Below are positions 26,277 to 34,932 of a stretch of DNA of 64,000 nucleotides, in pieces (position 1 is the first letter of the stretch; every line of letters starts with the position of its first letter). The translations under genes were made by a program, and so were the position numbers. Source of the stretch: Pyrinomonadaceae bacterium (GTDB taxonomy: Bacteria > Acidobacteriota > Blastocatellia > Pyrinomonadales > Pyrinomonadaceae); assembly GCA_036277115.1 (NCBI GenBank), contig DASUNM010000023.1, positions 62,001 to 126,000 on the forward strand. Direction: 5' to 3'. The notes below the pieces were generated by a model. It worked only from the letters and a program-made list of their open reading frames with translations, searched no databases and was not told the DNA's origin.

Positions 26277-26702
26277 TCAAATTCCCAATTTCTTCCGTAA
26301 TTTAAGCTCCAGTCGATTCATCTCACCGTCGTCCGTCTCATGATCGTGGCCGCAGAGATGAAGTAAGCCATGCAGGATTAGCTGTTCGACTTCGTTGACC
26401 AGAGTCAATCCGTTTTCTTTCGCCTGGACCTGGGCGCGGTCTAGCGAGATCACGATTTCGCCGAGATTCGCTTCGGCTTCCGCCTCAAAAGACTCAGGCT
26501 GCGCCGGAAAGGAAAGCACGTCCGTGGCCGAGTCCTTCCCGCGAAACTGACGATTCAGTTTTCGCATCGCTGCGTCGGAAACAAAAACAATCACCGCGTC
26601 GCGCTTGCCGGCGCCGATTGCTTTTGAAGCTCCCGTAGCGAATTCGCGCCAACGCTTCGCCTGTACCTTGTGACGCCGCTGGCGATTGATGATTTCGATC
26701 AC
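26277..26702 (-). CDS. ybeY: Endoribonuclease YbeY (rRNA maturation factor)
   Basis: 141 residues. The metal-binding motif [11 protein letters not shown] near the C terminus is the diagnostic HGxLHLxGxDH of YbeY, a zinc-dependent endoribonuclease in 16S rRNA 3' processing and ribosome quality control. Upstream blocks [19 protein letters not shown] and TDVLSFPAQ are also family hallmarks. The GTG start overlaps the stop of phoH by four bases (GTGA), so translation is coupled. It sits in the phoH-ybeY-CNNM run. Confidence 0.95.
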   Translation of the reverse strand: MIEIINRQRRHKVQAKRWREFATGASKAIGAGKRDAVIVFVSDAAMRKLNRQFRGKDSATDVLSFPAQPESFEAEAEANLGEIVISLDRAQVQAKENGLTLVNEVEQLILHGLLHLCGHDHETDDGEMNRLELKLRKKLGI

Positions 26703-27652
26703 ATCTCGATCTTCTTGGTGTGCGTCTCGTACGCTTTGATAATCATTTGCACGAGCTTGTGACGTACGACGTCTTTGTCGCTGAAGTAGATAAACTCGAT
26801 GCCCGCAATGTTGGCGAGGACACGTTCCGCTTCGACAAGTCCGCTCCGCTTTCCGGTCGGTAGATCGATTTGCGTGACGTCACCGGTGATTACCGCCTTC
26901 GAGCCAAAACCGATACGTGTGAGAAACATCTTCATCTGTTCGCTGGTGGTGTTCTGCGCCTCGTCCAGAATCACGAACGCGTCTGACAATGTGCGTCCGC
27001 GCATGAATGCCAGCGGCGCAATTTCGATGACGCGCTTTTCCAAAAGTCGCGTCACGCGCTCGTAATCGACCAGATCGAACAGCGCGTCGTACAGCGGTCG
27101 CAGATACGGGTCAACTTTCTCCTGTAAATCCCCGGGCAGAAATCCAAGTTTCTCGCCCGCTTCAACCGCCGGTCGCGCGAGGACAATGCGGTTGACTTGC
27201 TTCTGCATCAGCGCCTGCACCGCCATCGCGACGCCGAGATAAGTTTTGCCGGTGCCGGCCGGGCCGATCCCAAACACGATGTCATCTTTCTGGATGGCCT
27301 CGACGTAGCGGCGTTGCATGGCCGACTTTGGCGCTACCTGCTTCTTGCCCGCCGGGCTGAATCGCGAACGCGTGAAGTAATCGTGCAGGCTGTAAGCGCG
27401 ATCCTCGGCAATTTGCGCAAACGCTTCGCGCAACTCTTTGTCGTTGAATTGGCGGCCCTCGGCAAAGAGCGCGGCGAAATCCTGCAAGATTTGCTCGACG
27501 GTTTCGACGTCCTTCGGATTGCCGTCAACGGTGACGTTATGGCCACGCCCGTTAATCTGAACGTCGAGCAAAGACTCGAGGTACTTAATATTCTGGTCGT
27601 GAACGCCGAAGAGCGTTTCCAGGCCTCTGGGTGGAAGCTCGATTTGCTTCAA
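26699..27652 (-). CDS. phoH: PhoH family ATPase (YbeZ-like)
   Basis: 317 residues. Walker A is [17 protein letters not shown] and Walker B-like [11 protein letters not shown], followed by [27 protein letters not shown], all standard for PhoH/YbeZ. The N-terminal 110 residues look like a KH-type RNA-binding region ([24 protein letters not shown]). PhoH/YbeZ works with YbeY in RNA metabolism. The only start before an in-frame stop is TTG at 27652, with AGGAG 14 bases ahead, the same unusual spacing as the NlpC gene. First gene of the phoH-ybeY-CNNM operon. Confidence 0.93.
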   Translation of the reverse strand: MKQIELPPRGLETLFGVHDQNIKYLESLLDVQINGRGHNVTVDGNPKDVETVEQILQDFAALFAEGRQFNDKELREAFAQIAEDRAYSLHDYFTRSRFSPAGKKQVAPKSAMQRRYVEAIQKDDIVFGIGPAGTGKTYLGVAMAVQALMQKQVNRIVLARPAVEAGEKLGFLPGDLQEKVDPYLRPLYDALFDLVDYERVTRLLEKRVIEIAPLAFMRGRTLSDAFVILDEAQNTTSEQMKMFLTRIGFGSKAVITGDVTQIDLPTGKRSGLVEAERVLANIAGIEFIYFSDKDVVRHKLVQMIIKAYETHTKKIEM

Positions 27653-27944
27653 ATGACTACGACGATCTCCTTACTGGTGAACGTTCTTGCAGAGGTGTTT
27701 GAGGAATGAATTGCGAAAGCAATTTGTCGCATAAGTGCGTAACCGCAAACTACTACAGGGCAGTAACAGTGTCAATTATCAAGCCTTCAACATGCCAACG
27801 TCCGCCCGACACTGAGCCACAGGAACTCAGTTTGGTACCTCAAGGCCTTGCTAAAGGCGGCGGCCAGATTCTAGGATTACCCGGATCGAGTGGCGTGAAA
27901 TCGCGCCACGGTTAACTTTAACAATCAGCCGTACTCTTACGTAA
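27653..27944. other. Divergent gap between phoH and the DHFR-like gene
   Basis: 292 bases. A 69-codon plus-strand frame (27706-27915) lacks a ribosome-binding site and any family likeness, so I do not call it. Promoters for both flanking genes are expected but I could not pick convincing ones. Confidence 0.4.
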
Positions 27945-28502
27945 ATGCGACCCCTTCGGTATGCCATCAACGTCACCCTGGACGGGTGCTGCGACCATCA
28001 AGCCGCGACCACGGATGAAGAGTTGCATCGTTACTGGGCCGAGAGACTCGCGCAAGCCGACGCGCTCCTCTTCGGCCGGGTAACCTACGAAATGATGGAG
28101 GCCGCGTGGCGACCGCCGGCCACGGGAGTGAGGCCGGATTGGATGGCCGATTGGATGGAGCCCTTCGCCCGGACGATCGACGCGGCAAAGAAGTACGTCG
28201 TGTCGAGCACCCTGGACCGGGTCGATTGGAACGCGGAGCTCGTGCGCGGGGATCTGGGGGAGGCCGTGCAGCAGCTCAAGCAGGAGTCGGGCAAGGGACT
28301 GTTCCTGGGAGGCGTGACGCTCGCGCTGGCGCTCGCGGAGCTGGGACTGATCGATGAATACGAGTTCGTCGTGCATCCCAGGCTAGCGGGCCATGGGCCG
28401 ACATTGTTCGCGGGGCTATCGAAGTATATCGACTTGAAGCTCGTCGGCCGGCTGGAGTTCGGCTCGGGAGCCGTGGCGATGCGGTATGAGCCGATAAGAT
28501 AA
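27945..28502 (+). CDS. DHFR-fold reductase (RibD C-terminal / YyaP type)
   Basis: 185 residues. RYAINVTLDGCCDH, ADALLFGRVTYEMMEAAW, KYVVSSTL, LFLGGVTLALALAELGLIDEY and FVVHPRLAGHGPTLFAGL are the motifs of the RibD C-terminal/dihydrofolate-reductase-like family of small NADPH-dependent reductases of unknown substrate. It stands alone between phoH (divergent) and a tRNA gene, and codon use towards the end looks more GC-rich than its neighbours, which would fit recent acquisition but proves nothing. Confidence 0.88.
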   Translation: MRPLRYAINVTLDGCCDHQAATTDEELHRYWAERLAQADALLFGRVTYEMMEAAWRPPATGVRPDWMADWMEPFARTIDAAKKYVVSSTLDRVDWNAELVRGDLGEAVQQLKQESGKGLFLGGVTLALALAELGLIDEYEFVVHPRLAGHGPTLFAGLSKYIDLKLVGRLEFGSGAVAMRYEPIR

Positions 28503-28650
28503 CCCCGCCTTGGTCTTCACATGTCGTCGCGCCCGGATCGCGGGGATTGCCACCTCTCGATTGAGAGATCGTAGATTAAAAATTCTCGCTTGCCAGTTTG
28601 GCGGTGGATGAAAGGTTGGCTAAGCTATAGCTCGCCTGAGCGCCCGTCAC

Positions 28651-28736
28651 GGAGGGGTAGCATAATTGGTAATGCAGCGGTCTTGAAAACCGCCGCCCGC
28701 AAGGGCTTGCAGGTTCGAGTCCTGTCCCCTCCGCCA
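28651..28736 (+). tRNA. tRNA-Ser(TGA)
   Basis: The acceptor arms GGAGGGG and CCCCTCC pair perfectly, the discriminator is G, and CCA is encoded. Anticodon stem-loop GCGGT-CTTGAAA-ACCGC gives anticodon TGA. The variable region has its own short stem (CCC/GGG), a class II tRNA as expected for Ser. The T arm CAGGTTCGAGTCCTG is standard. Length 86 with CCA. Confidence 0.93.
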
Positions 28737-28929
28737 CTCTTCCAACCCGCATTTTTCCTCACGAAAACCGCGCGACACAGTCTCGTGTAGAAGTCTTTAA
28801 GATTTCCGCAACATCAAATCTTGCCGTCAGGAATAGAATGCGAGGCCAAATTCGGGTTGAGGGGAGGTAGCAGTCGCAGCGGCTTGCTTGAGGGGTTAAG
28901 CCCGGGGCCAAAGCGATGCTCATCAGGAC

Positions 28930-29457
28930 ATGAATTCTAAATTCGAATATCCGATCAATACCGGCTCATTGGGCGGCCCCCGCCGCGCGAGTACGCCAGT
29001 CTCCCCATTTGAACCGCCGACGCCCAATCGTTTTACGTTTGAGCACGCGTGGTTGCCGGCAGTTTTGGCGCAGCAACGGCCTACTGTTTTAGTCGTCGAA
29101 GATAATGACGAGACCTCGTTCCTGCTCAGGACCGTTTTGACGCGCAAAGGTTATCGCGTCATCGAGGCCTGGGACGGAAAGCAGGCGATCGAAGTTGCGG
29201 AGACGGAAGAGGTGGATCTGATTCTGCTCGATCTGCAATTGCCACGGCTGAACGGTCTGGGCGTGATTCACCGTCTGCGGCAAAATCCAAACTTTGAGAC
29301 GGTGCCTATCGTGATCGTTACCGGCCAGGATCCGGAGAAGTATCGCACCAGCGCGATCGCCGAAGGCTGCGATGACTTCTTGTTAAAGCCTATCGATTTC
29401 GACCGGTTGGATGCACTGTTGGATTACTACGCGCCGACGGGAAAACTAGCAGCGTAA
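28930..29457 (+). CDS. Single-domain response regulator (CheY-like)
   Basis: 175 residues: about 50 unstructured Pro-rich residues, then one receiver domain. The acidic pair is E57-D58 (VLVVEDND), the phosphorylated Asp is D101 (LILLDLQLP), switch Thr is T130 (VIVTGQ) and Lys is K152 (LLKPID), so all active-site residues are present. There is no output domain or adjacent kinase, so it probably acts by protein contact. A CAGGA lies just upstream of the ATG. It is bounded by the tRNA gene and a convergent gene. Confidence 0.93.
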   Translation: MNSKFEYPINTGSLGGPRRASTPVSPFEPPTPNRFTFEHAWLPAVLAQQRPTVLVVEDNDETSFLLRTVLTRKGYRVIEAWDGKQAIEVAETEEVDLILLDLQLPRLNGLGVIHRLRQNPNFETVPIVIVTGQDPEKYRTSAIAEGCDDFLLKPIDFDRLDALLDYYAPTGKLAA

Positions 29458-29533
29458 AAATTCGCATATTGACGAAGCGTGGTTTGGAGGAGCATTGATC
29501 TGTTCCAGGCAGCCATTCGTGCGCCTGCACGAC

Positions 29534-32500
29534 TTAAGGGCTAATGCTTAGGACACCCGCATTGCTCGTCAAGCCGCGAAACGTGACTGAGACTGACACA
29601 TTACTGGAAAGCATTGGATCCAGCTTAACGATGATGTAGGAAATTCCTGGCACGCCTGCCAGCGTGCCGACAGCTTCCACTGTGAGCGGAATTCCTCCCG
29701 CCGTCACCGACAGATCGCTCGTCGGCTGCTTCAACCCGAGGTTCGAAGTGAAGATCATCACGCGTGTCCTCTGGTCCAAACTGAAATTGTGGGAACCAAC
29801 AACAGAAATCGGATCGCGGACCAACGTGACCGAATCGACCGCGATAGCATGATTATCGTCGTCTGTGATCAGGCGCGGCGAAGATTGATAGGCGACCAAT
29901 AAATTCGAAGCCGGCACGACAATCAGTCCGTCACCGGCGCCGAGTCCGGTGTGCGGCCGGGTGACCGGCGACTCGGTCGCCTGAACGGCCGCACCCAGGT
30001 TCCCCGTCCAGACGTTCGCCCCAGTATTCCCATCGAGAGCGTAGACCTTTCCGCTGCTCGAACCAATGTAAACGTAGCCGTTAACTACGATTGGCGCGGA
30101 AATGAGGGTGCCATCGCCCGTGAAGGACCACCGGATTGCCCCAGAGTAGGCGTCGCGCGCTCTTAGAATAGATCCGGAGAGGAAGAAACCTGTGGAGCCG
30201 CTGAATGCCGGAGGTGGACCTGCCGGGAAAGTGCCTAAAACCGCACCAGTGGGCGCATCGAACATCAGCTTTGGTGACAGAGAATCGCCCACATGCAAAC
30301 GCCCGCCGAAGAAGACTGGTGTACTTCCTCCTCCGCCGGTGCACCCCTCGGCATGTTCCCAGATCAGAGACCCGTCCTGAGGCGAAAAATCGTAAACGTT
30401 GTTGCAAGAAAATGCGACAAATACTCCATTTGAGGTTACGGCTGGTGAGCTGTCGTTGCCACTAAAGAGCAGGTTGGACCAATTCACTGTGCCATCCTGC
30501 TCATCAACGGCGTACAGTGTCACGCCCGAACCGGCCCCGACCACGTACACCACGCCATCTGACGCGGTCGGCGGTGAGTTGAACGAGTATTGCCCAGGAA
30601 GCTGCTTCGACCATAGCAGCGTGCCTGACGCTGCGTCGAAGGCGCGAAGGACGCCGTCGACATTTACCGCGAAGACGCGTCCCGAATCATAGGCGGCGTT
30701 GGACCAGCCATAGTTTCCTCCGAGATCGACGGGCCCCCACAACGTGGCGCCATTTGCCTCGTCGAGGGCATATAGTTTTGTGCCAGGGCTGGCTTGGTTC
30801 GCAACGGTGACGAAGATCCTGCCGCCGACGATTAGGGGATAAGAGATCTGACCGCCCAAGTCCCTGGACCACCGCTGCACCAGAGGTGGAACAACCGTGT
30901 CGAACTGCGCTCCGGTATGGGCGGCGTCGATTTGATAGGCCACTGCGCTCCCCTGCGTCGCCGGGGGTGTCGCCGCGGGAGTCGGCGCCGGGCAGAAGCT
31001 GCTCATTGACATCACCTGGAACGTGTAACTCCCTCCAAGTTCCGCTGTGCCGTTGACGGAGAAGACGACAATCGCAAAGCTGGTGTTGCCCGGAACCGTG
31101 AACTGGAACGACTTAATGTTAGGTGGGCTGCCACTACTAAGACCGGGATCACCAAGGTAACGGGATGCATTGGTGATGTCAGTCGCGACAAACGGCGCCA
31201 GGAAAGCCGCGATTTGATAGTTCGCGTTGGACTGGGAATTTACAGTCAACGCCGCTGATACACAGACTGGCGAGGGTGATGAGTTCGTTAGCGTATAAGC
31301 GTCGAATGGAAATGAGCCGGAACCAGTATTCCCGGGGAACGAATTGGTGCTGCAGGTGCCCTGCGCTTCGCCTCGAAACAATCGGGTTGTCATCGTACCG
31401 GTCGTTGCGGGTGCCGGCGGGCTGCCGAGGTTCGCTGTAAAACTGCAACTAGCGTTGGCTGGCGGTGTCGGACTCGGGGTCGGACTCGGGGTGGGTGTAG
31501 ACGGCAACTCGAATGTATAGGCCGCGCCAGTCTTGGAGTTCTTACCCACCGCACCGACCACCACTGTGTCGCCCTCGATCCCTACCGACGAACCAAACTG
31601 GTCCTGCGCCGCCGTATCACTCCCGGTGAGTTTCTGCACCTCTCCCCAGCCTTCAACGCCATTCTGATTGCGCTCGAAGATGTAGGCGGCACCACCAGTG
31701 GCGAGATTTATGGCCCAAGCTCCGACCACCAAGGTGTCGCCATCGATCGCTACGGAAATACCGAATTCATCCAGTAAATTCGCATCACTCGCAGTCAGTT
31801 CCTGCACCTGTCCCCAGCTTCCAACACCATTGTGATTGCGCTTGAAGATATAGACCGCACCACTAGTGGCGCGGTTCCCATGAATAGCTCCGACCGCTAA
31901 CGTGTCCTCATTGATCGCGACCGAGATACCGAATTGGTCGCCGCCTACACCATCACTCGCGGTTAGTCTTTTCACCTGTCCCCAGTTCCCAACTCCACCG
32001 TGATTGCGCTCGAAGATGTAGGCCGTGCCAGGGTTCTTGCCGTAAGCTCCGACCACCACTGTGTCACCGTTGATCGATGCCGAGTAACCGAAATACGCAT
32101 GATTTGCCGGATCACTGGCGGTCAGTTTCTTTACCTGTCCCCAGTTCTCAGCTCCACCCTGATTGCGCTCGAAGATATAGGCCGCGCCAACGGAGACATA
32201 GTCCGAGCTGGGGACAGTGCCGTAAGCTCCGACCACTACTGTGTCGGCGTTGATCGATACCGACGAACCGAAAAGGCCATTTGCGGCGGCATCACTGGCG
32301 GTGAGTTTTTTCACCTGTCCCCAGTTCTCAGTTCCGCCCTGATTACGCTTGAAGATATAAGCCGCGCCAGTGTTGGAGTTCTTAAGCCAAGCTCCGACCA
32401 CTACGGTGTCGACGTCGATCGCTACGGACCAACCGAACCGGTCATTTGCCGCCGCATCAACAGGAGTAACTACCTTCACCTGTCCCCAGTTCTCGGCTCC

Positions 32501-32929
32501 ACCCTGATTGCGCTCGAAGATGTACACCGCGCCAGTGTTGGAGTTTTTACCGTAAGCTCCGACCACTACTGTGTTGCCGCTGGTCGCTACCGAGTAACCG
32601 AATCGGTCATTTTCCGCCGCGTCGCTCGCCGTTAATTTCTTACTCTGAGTAATCTGGTACTGTGCCGCCTCGATCAAATTCTGCAGTCGAACATAAAGGC
32701 CATGCTCTTTCAGATAATCCTTGGCTGGCTTGCCTTGCAGGTTGAGCAGCGGTTGGGTCGATTGCGTCTGTGAGGCGTGAGCTAAATTATCCGAGGCCAG
32801 GCGTGTGGTCAGGCTGGGAACGCTGGTGGATGCGCTGTTTGCCTGAGAGTCGAACCGGCTCGTGGTTAATAGCAGCGCAAGGGCGACTAGAGCGAAGAGC
32901 GCCACGGAAACGACTGTGCGAGAGGGCAT
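29534..32929 (-). CDS. Secreted FG-GAP repeat / PQQ-like propeller protein
   Basis: 1131 residues with a signal peptide (VVSVALFALVALALLLT). Residues about 90-480 hold seven copies of a repeat of some 55 residues: LTASDAAxNDxFGxSVAI..DTVVVGA....GAAYIFERNQGG..NWGQV, which are FG-GAP/integrin-alpha-like blades. A Pro-Thr-Ser linker follows, then a domain of about 160 residues. Next are PQQ/BamB-like blades (KLYALDEANGATLWGPV, LRAFDAASGTLLWSKQL, LYAVDEQDGTVNWSN, VYALDGNTGANVW) and an Ig-like C terminus. The ATG has AGGAG 10 bases upstream. The repeats are also nearly identical at DNA level, so copy number may vary. Function unknown; cell surface or secreted. Confidence 0.82.
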   Translation of the reverse strand: MPSRTVVSVALFALVALALLLTTSRFDSQANSASTSVPSLTTRLASDNLAHASQTQSTQPLLNLQGKPAKDYLKEHGLYVRLQNLIEAAQYQITQSKKLTASDAAENDRFGYSVATSGNTVVVGAYGKNSNTGAVYIFERNQGGAENWGQVKVVTPVDAAANDRFGWSVAIDVDTVVVGAWLKNSNTGAAYIFKRNQGGTENWGQVKKLTASDAAANGLFGSSVSINADTVVVGAYGTVPSSDYVSVGAAYIFERNQGGAENWGQVKKLTASDPANHAYFGYSASINGDTVVVGAYGKNPGTAYIFERNHGGVGNWGQVKRLTASDGVGGDQFGISVAINEDTLAVGAIHGNRATSGAVYIFKRNHNGVGSWGQVQELTASDANLLDEFGISVAIDGDTLVVGAWAINLATGGAAYIFERNQNGVEGWGEVQKLTGSDTAAQDQFGSSVGIEGDTVVVGAVGKNSKTGAAYTFELPSTPTPSPTPSPTPPANASCSFTANLGSPPAPATTGTMTTRLFRGEAQGTCSTNSFPGNTGSGSFPFDAYTLTNSSPSPVCVSAALTVNSQSNANYQIAAFLAPFVATDITNASRYLGDPGLSSGSPPNIKSFQFTVPGNTSFAIVVFSVNGTAELGGSYTFQVMSMSSFCPAPTPAATPPATQGSAVAYQIDAAHTGAQFDTVVPPLVQRWSRDLGGQISYPLIVGGRIFVTVANQASPGTKLYALDEANGATLWGPVDLGGNYGWSNAAYDSGRVFAVNVDGVLRAFDAASGTLLWSKQLPGQYSFNSPPTASDGVVYVVGAGSGVTLYAVDEQDGTVNWSNLLFSGNDSSPAVTSNGVFVAFSCNNVYDFSPQDGSLIWEHAEGCTGGGGSTPVFFGGRLHVGDSLSPKLMFDAPTGAVLGTFPAGPPPAFSGSTGFFLSGSILRARDAYSGAIRWSFTGDGTLISAPIVVNGYVYIGSSSGKVYALDGNTGANVWTGNLGAAVQATESPVTRPHTGLGAGDGLIVVPASNLLVAYQSSPRLITDDDNHAIAVDSVTLVRDPISVVGSHNFSLDQRTRVMIFTSNLGLKQPTSDLSVTAGGIPLTVEAVGTLAGVPGISYIIVKLDPMLSSNVSVSVTFRGLTSNAGVLSISP

Positions 32930-33040
32930 TCGACGGAATCTCCTAATTGTCGACTACTGTTCAGGCATCCGTTAACGCCAAACGTGGGGCGAAAGGAAGG
33001 TACCGCCAGGTGCATGAGAAATCGGCATAAAAAGCCTCAG

Positions 33041-33046
33041 ACTATA
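33041..33046 (-). promoter_or_regulatory. Candidate extended -10 element (TGCTATAGT) upstream of the FG-GAP gene
   Basis: On the minus strand GCGCGTGCTATAGTCTG contains TGC-TATAGT, an extended -10 match, about 110 bases before the start codon. No good -35 at 17 bases. The yebC upstream region has the same arrangement (CGCGTGATATAGTCTG). Confidence 0.4.
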
Positions 33047-33132
33047 GCACGCGCTCGCGAGGTAGGGGTGTGTCCTGAAGCACAATCCACTGCCAAACGT
33101 TCTGCGTGCCAAGAATCCTGGCGCAGGTGGAA

Positions 33133-33684
33133 TCAGCGTCGGCGGCTAGCGGCCGCAACCCTCGGATTAAGCTGGCTGCGAGCTTGAGCTGCAACTAGTC
33201 TTTCGCTGATGCCCGCATGGTGAAAATGGCAAATGGCCACCGCAAGGGCGTCGGCCGCGTCGTGTGGCTCAGGCACTGAAGGCAGAGACAAAAGCAGCCG
33301 CACCATTTCCTGGACCTGTCGCTTCTCGGCATTTCCATAACCCGCCACCGTTTGCTTGATTGAACGCGGTGAGTACTCACCGATCTCTAACGCGGCACTT
33401 TCGGCAGCGAGTAAAGCGACGCCGCGCACCTGTCCTAACTTCAAAGTAACTTTCGGATTAGTGGCGAGGAAGGCTTCCTCAATCGCGCAGGCGTCCGGTT
33501 TCAGCCGCGAGATGACTTCGTCGAGGGCGCGACTAATTTTTAGCAGTCGTGAAGAAAAAGTCGCCGCGGAGTTGAGTCGCACCACCCCGAATTCGATCAA
33601 GCGATAGCTGCGGCCGTTCGTATCACCTTCAACGACGCCCCATCCGGTTACTTGACTGCCTGGATCGATTCCGAGAACACGCAC
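33133..33684 (-). CDS. ruvC: Crossover junction endodeoxyribonuclease RuvC
   Basis: RuvC resolves Holliday junctions. The RNase-H-like fold starts MRVLGIDPGSQVTGWGVV (catalytic D7), with AIEEAF (E69) and the C-terminal EPHDAADALAVAICH (D142, D145), so all four metal ligands are visible. The NPKVTLKLGQVRGVALLAA and YSPRSIKQTVAGYGNAEK blocks are also family standard. Length 183 is typical. ruvA and ruvB are not adjacent. It lies downstream of yebC with a small coiled-coil gene between, a variant of the common yebC-ruvC neighbourhood. Confidence 0.97.
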   Translation of the reverse strand: MRVLGIDPGSQVTGWGVVEGDTNGRSYRLIEFGVVRLNSAATFSSRLLKISRALDEVISRLKPDACAIEEAFLATNPKVTLKLGQVRGVALLAAESAALEIGEYSPRSIKQTVAGYGNAEKRQVQEMVRLLLSLPSVPEPHDAADALAVAICHFHHAGISERLVAAQARSQLNPRVAAASRRR

Positions 33685-33732
33685 GCCGCGACGTTAGCAC
33701 GGCACCGATCAAGCTGTCACCAGTTTTCGTAA

Positions 33733-34053
33733 TTAGGAGGATTGGTGGCCGAGAAGCCGCAGCACATCGGGGCGGTCTTTGCCGAGGACGTAGACAGCGC
33801 TGCGCAAGCGGGAGATTTCAGCGTCTAAATGCTCGTCTCTGGAAGAGATGCGATGCTCTATCGAGTCGAGCCGAAGATGAATCTGTTCAATGTCGCCACG
33901 AACTGCCGTAATAGAAGCGTCAAGATGCTCCTTAGTCACCATTCGCTGCGTGATTAAGTTGAGCCGATCGCTCATCGCCTCGAACCGCTCGTTCAGCGCT
34001 TCAAACCGGCCACCGATGAAACCAATTAACTCGCTGTTGTTCGAATCAGCCAT
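33733..34053 (-). CDS. Small coiled-coil protein between yebC and ruvC
   Basis: About 106 residues from the ATG at 34053. The middle is a heptad-type helix (FEALNERFEAMSDRLNLI..., VRGDIEQIHLRLDSIEHRI), so it probably forms a dimer or trimer. No signal peptide or known domain. In-frame alternatives are ATG 34074 (with GAGG 10 bases ahead) and TTG 34098. It sits in line between yebC and ruvC and is likely co-transcribed. I do not recognise a family. Confidence 0.6.
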   Translation of the reverse strand: MADSNNSELIGFIGGRFEALNERFEAMSDRLNLITQRMVTKEHLDASITAVRGDIEQIHLRLDSIEHRISSRDEHLDAEISRLRSAVYVLGKDRPDVLRLLGHQSS

Positions 34054-34110
34054 CGTGGACCAGGATCGTAACATTGATTCTGAACCTCGATGTCGCAAAC
34101 AATTGGCAAC

Positions 34111-34854
34111 CTAAGCCGCCGCCATGTCGGCGGCGCTCATATCAAAGTTCGCGGAGACCTTCTGAACGTCGTCGTGATCCTCGAGCGACTCCATCAGCTT
34201 GACCATCTGATTTGCTTGCGCACCTTCAAGCTTGATGTAGTTCTGCGGTAGCATCTCGACTTCGGCTACCTGCGGCGTAATTCCCGCTGCCTTGATGGCG
34301 TTTTGCACCGCTTCGAAAGTGTCGGGCGCGGTGATAATTTCCCAGTTGTCTTCATCATCGCGGATATCTTCCGCGCCGGCTTCGATCGCAAGATCGAAAA
34401 GCTCATCTTCGGCCTTCGCGGTTTTATCAACAACCAGGTAACCCTTTTTTTCGAACATCCAACCGACTGAGCCTGACTCACCAAGGTTGCCGCCGTTCTT
34501 CGAAAAGATGTGACGGATCTCAGCGACCGTGCGATTGCGATTGTCAGTCATCGCTTCGATGAGCAGCGCGACACCGCCGGGACCATAGCCCTCGTAAGTG
34601 ATCTCGTCGTAGTTGACGCCTTCTTCTTCGCCGGTGCCGCGGCGAATCGCGCGGTCGATCGTATCGTTCGGCATGTTGCCGGCTTTCGCGTCGGAGATGG
34701 CTTTGCGCAAGCGCGCATTTGCGTCCGGATCGCCGCCGCCGGTGCGCGCCGCGACGGTCAGTTCCTTGATGAACTTGGTGAAGAGTTTGCCGCGCTTGGC
34801 ATCTGCCGCGCCTTTCTTGTGCTTAATCGAATGCCACTTCGAATGTCCCGACAT
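34111..34854 (-). CDS. yebC: YebC/PmpR/TACO1 family protein
   Basis: 247 residues beginning [27 protein letters not shown], the invariant opening of the family, followed by [26 protein letters not shown] and [23 protein letters not shown]. Members were described as transcription regulators and more recently as translation factors for difficult peptide stretches (TACO1/YebC). AAGGA lies 8 bases before the ATG. It heads the yebC-coiled coil-ruvC run. Confidence 0.96.
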   Translation of the reverse strand: MSGHSKWHSIKHKKGAADAKRGKLFTKFIKELTVAARTGGGDPDANARLRKAISDAKAGNMPNDTIDRAIRRGTGEEEGVNYDEITYEGYGPGGVALLIEAMTDNRNRTVAEIRHIFSKNGGNLGESGSVGWMFEKKGYLVVDKTAKAEDELFDLAIEAGAEDIRDDEDNWEIITAPDTFEAVQNAIKAAGITPQVAEVEMLPQNYIKLEGAQANQMVKLMESLEDHDDVQKVSANFDMSAADMAAA

Positions 34855-34893
34855 GGAAAGAGATCCTTATTGAGTTGGATTGATTGAGGCCAG

Positions 34894-34899
34894 ACTATA
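34894..34899 (-). promoter_or_regulatory. Candidate extended -10 element (TGATATAGT) for yebC
   Basis: Minus-strand CGCGTGATATAGTCTGGCCT ends about 40 bases before the start codon and matches the element upstream of the FG-GAP gene over CGCGTG-TATAGTCTG. No clear -35. Confidence 0.45.
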
Positions 34900-34932
34900 T
34901 CACGCGAGCCGCGCGTCGAGGTAGCAGGCGGA

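Noticed and set aside
27706-27915. 69-codon plus-strand frame between phoH and the DHFR-like gene
   Set aside because: No ribosome-binding site, no family likeness, and composition like non-coding DNA.
28651-28736. Selenocysteine tRNA
   Set aside because: The anticodon is TGA (Ser), not TCA, and the acceptor stem has seven pairs, so it is an ordinary tRNA-Ser.
28590-28790. 66-codon frame across tRNA-Ser
   Set aside because: It lies over a clear tRNA gene and has no start signal.
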